A stretch of DNA of 17,080 nt from Candolleomyces eurysporus (taxonomy: Eukaryota > Basidiomycota > Agaricomycetes > Agaricales > Psathyrellaceae). The stretch lies in contig JANBPK010001674.1 of NCBI GenBank assembly GCA_027579435.1, positions 1 through 17,080 of the forward strand, in the 5' to 3' direction. This document shows, one piece after another, positions 16,834 to 17,080 of the stretch. The first letter of the stretch is position 1. Each line of letters starts with the position of its first letter. The notes under the pieces were generated by a model. The model worked only from the letters and a program-made list of their open reading frames with translations. It was not told the origin of the DNA and ran no database searches. A program made the translations under genes and the position numbers.

Positions 16834-17080
16834 AAGTTGGCCAAGTATAGATATACTCAGCCAGAAATTTCGGACTTTACCAGTGATTTTAGCCTTCTAG
16901 GCACAGAAAAACTTAAAAACAGAGGATGTGGGTTTTAAAAAGATGGTAGACTTAGGAGAGTACGAAAGCATTACAAGTGGTCAATGCAGAAGTAGCTACT
17001 GTTTTCCGTATTAATAAAGGGAGCAGTGGAGAAGATGAAAGAGAAGACTAGGGCGAAAGTCCGAACGAACGAGAGACTAG
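16834..17080. other. Post-pol untranslated tail, second copy, runs off the window
   Basis: Equivalent to 3411-3655. The same plus-strand AATAAA lies at about 17013. The end of antisense gene A would follow just outside the window if this copy has the same cargo. Confidence 0.6.

Larger units (their letters stand above)
1..17080. repeat. Dispersed palindromic motif TTCNGAA, often CTTCNGAAG
   Basis: Reading through the window I count about 85-90 occurrences, against about 4 expected for six fixed bases in 17 kb. They lie in the LTR, leader, gag, protease, pol, antisense exons, introns and spacers. Examples are at about 8286, 8295, 8710, 9340, 9391, 9525, 9688, 10077 and 11304-11317 (two close together). 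The centre base varies freely. The count is by eye and may be off by several. Confidence 0.7.
8232..17080 (+). mobile_element. 5' part of a Ty3/gypsy LTR retrotransposon (LTR, gag, protease, pol)
   Basis: In order: LTR, primer-binding-site candidate, long leader, gag with a CCHC knuckle, a protease frame with a DTG motif, then reverse transcriptase, RNase H and integrase in one frame. Integrase lies downstream of RT-RNase H, which is the Ty3/gypsy order rather than Ty1/copia. No chromodomain is evident after integrase. The copy runs off the window in its post-pol tail. Gag, protease and pol frames have no internal stop, so the copy looks nearly intact. Four N bases lie in pol at 14445, 14487, 14506 and 14744. 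Confidence 0.9.
13424..17080 (+). repeat. Direct repeat copy 2 (pol 3' part plus post-pol tail)
   Basis: Partner of 1-3655. The window ends exactly inside this repeat, at the base equivalent to 3655, and the window start is the base equivalent to 13424. Both edges therefore fall inside repeated sequence, as expected for a contig that broke at repeats or for a tandem unit of about 13.42 kb. Confidence 0.95.

Noticed and set aside
1..17080. TTCNGAA as heat-shock elements
   Set aside because: Heat-shock elements need two bases between TTC and GAA (TTCNNGAA) and alternating arrays; here there is one base and no regular spacing.
1..17080. tRNA, rRNA or CRISPR features, or a circular plasmid
   Set aside because: No cloverleaf, ribosomal segment or regularly spaced repeats were seen, and the terminal repeat is an internal element segment with sequence differences between its two copies.

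Overview
The window looks like transposable-element DNA from a filamentous fungus, most likely a basidiomycete. It carries Ty3/gypsy-type gag, protease and reverse transcriptase-integrase genes. The remaining genes are split by very short introns (47-59 nt) with GT...AG ends and CTGAC/CTGAAC-like branch points. Nothing in it looks bacterial, and I see no ordinary host gene. The species cannot be fixed from the sequence alone.

Layout. Positions 1-3373 are the 3' part of a Pol gene, cut by the window edge. Positions 3374-3673 are an untranslated tail with a hairpin and a polypurine tract (PPT). Positions 3674-7907 hold a block on the MINUS strand: two well-supported multi-exon genes (3674-4950 and 5931-7836) and one weaker small one (5122-5444). 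Each has an upstream TATA-like box. Positions 7908-8231 are a spacer ending in a second hairpin+PPT, and 8232-9627 is a long terminal repeat (TGAT...ATCA, 1396 bp). A primer-binding-site candidate follows, then an AUG-free leader, gag (first AUG at 10136), a protease frame (11635-12999) and pol (about 12930-16796). The same post-pol tail then repeats to the window end.

Positions 1-3655 and 13424-17080 are two diverged copies of the same segment, so the window is just over one period (about 13.42 kb) of the unit LTR-gag-pr-pol-tail-antisense cargo-PPT. Either elements are joined head to tail sharing one LTR, or an assembler merged the two LTRs of separate copies. A complete element would be about 14.8 kb, with roughly 4.8 kb of non-retroviral cargo between pol and the 3' LTR.

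How the parts fit. Gag makes the particle. The protease and Pol frames follow by frameshifting, with a textbook -1 slippery heptamer GGGAAAA at the protease/pol junction. The cargo genes point against the genomic RNA, so their introns cannot be spliced from that RNA and survive retrotransposition; their own promoters would express them separately. One cargo protein has a Zn2Cys6-like cysteine cluster and nuclear-protein-like low-complexity regions, so an element-encoded regulator is a reasonable but unproven idea. The pol end+hairpin+PPT module occurs on both sides of the cargo, with compensatory changes in the hairpin stem, which suggests how the cargo block was gained. A short palindrome, TTCNGAA, recurs about 85-90 times across the window, far above chance.
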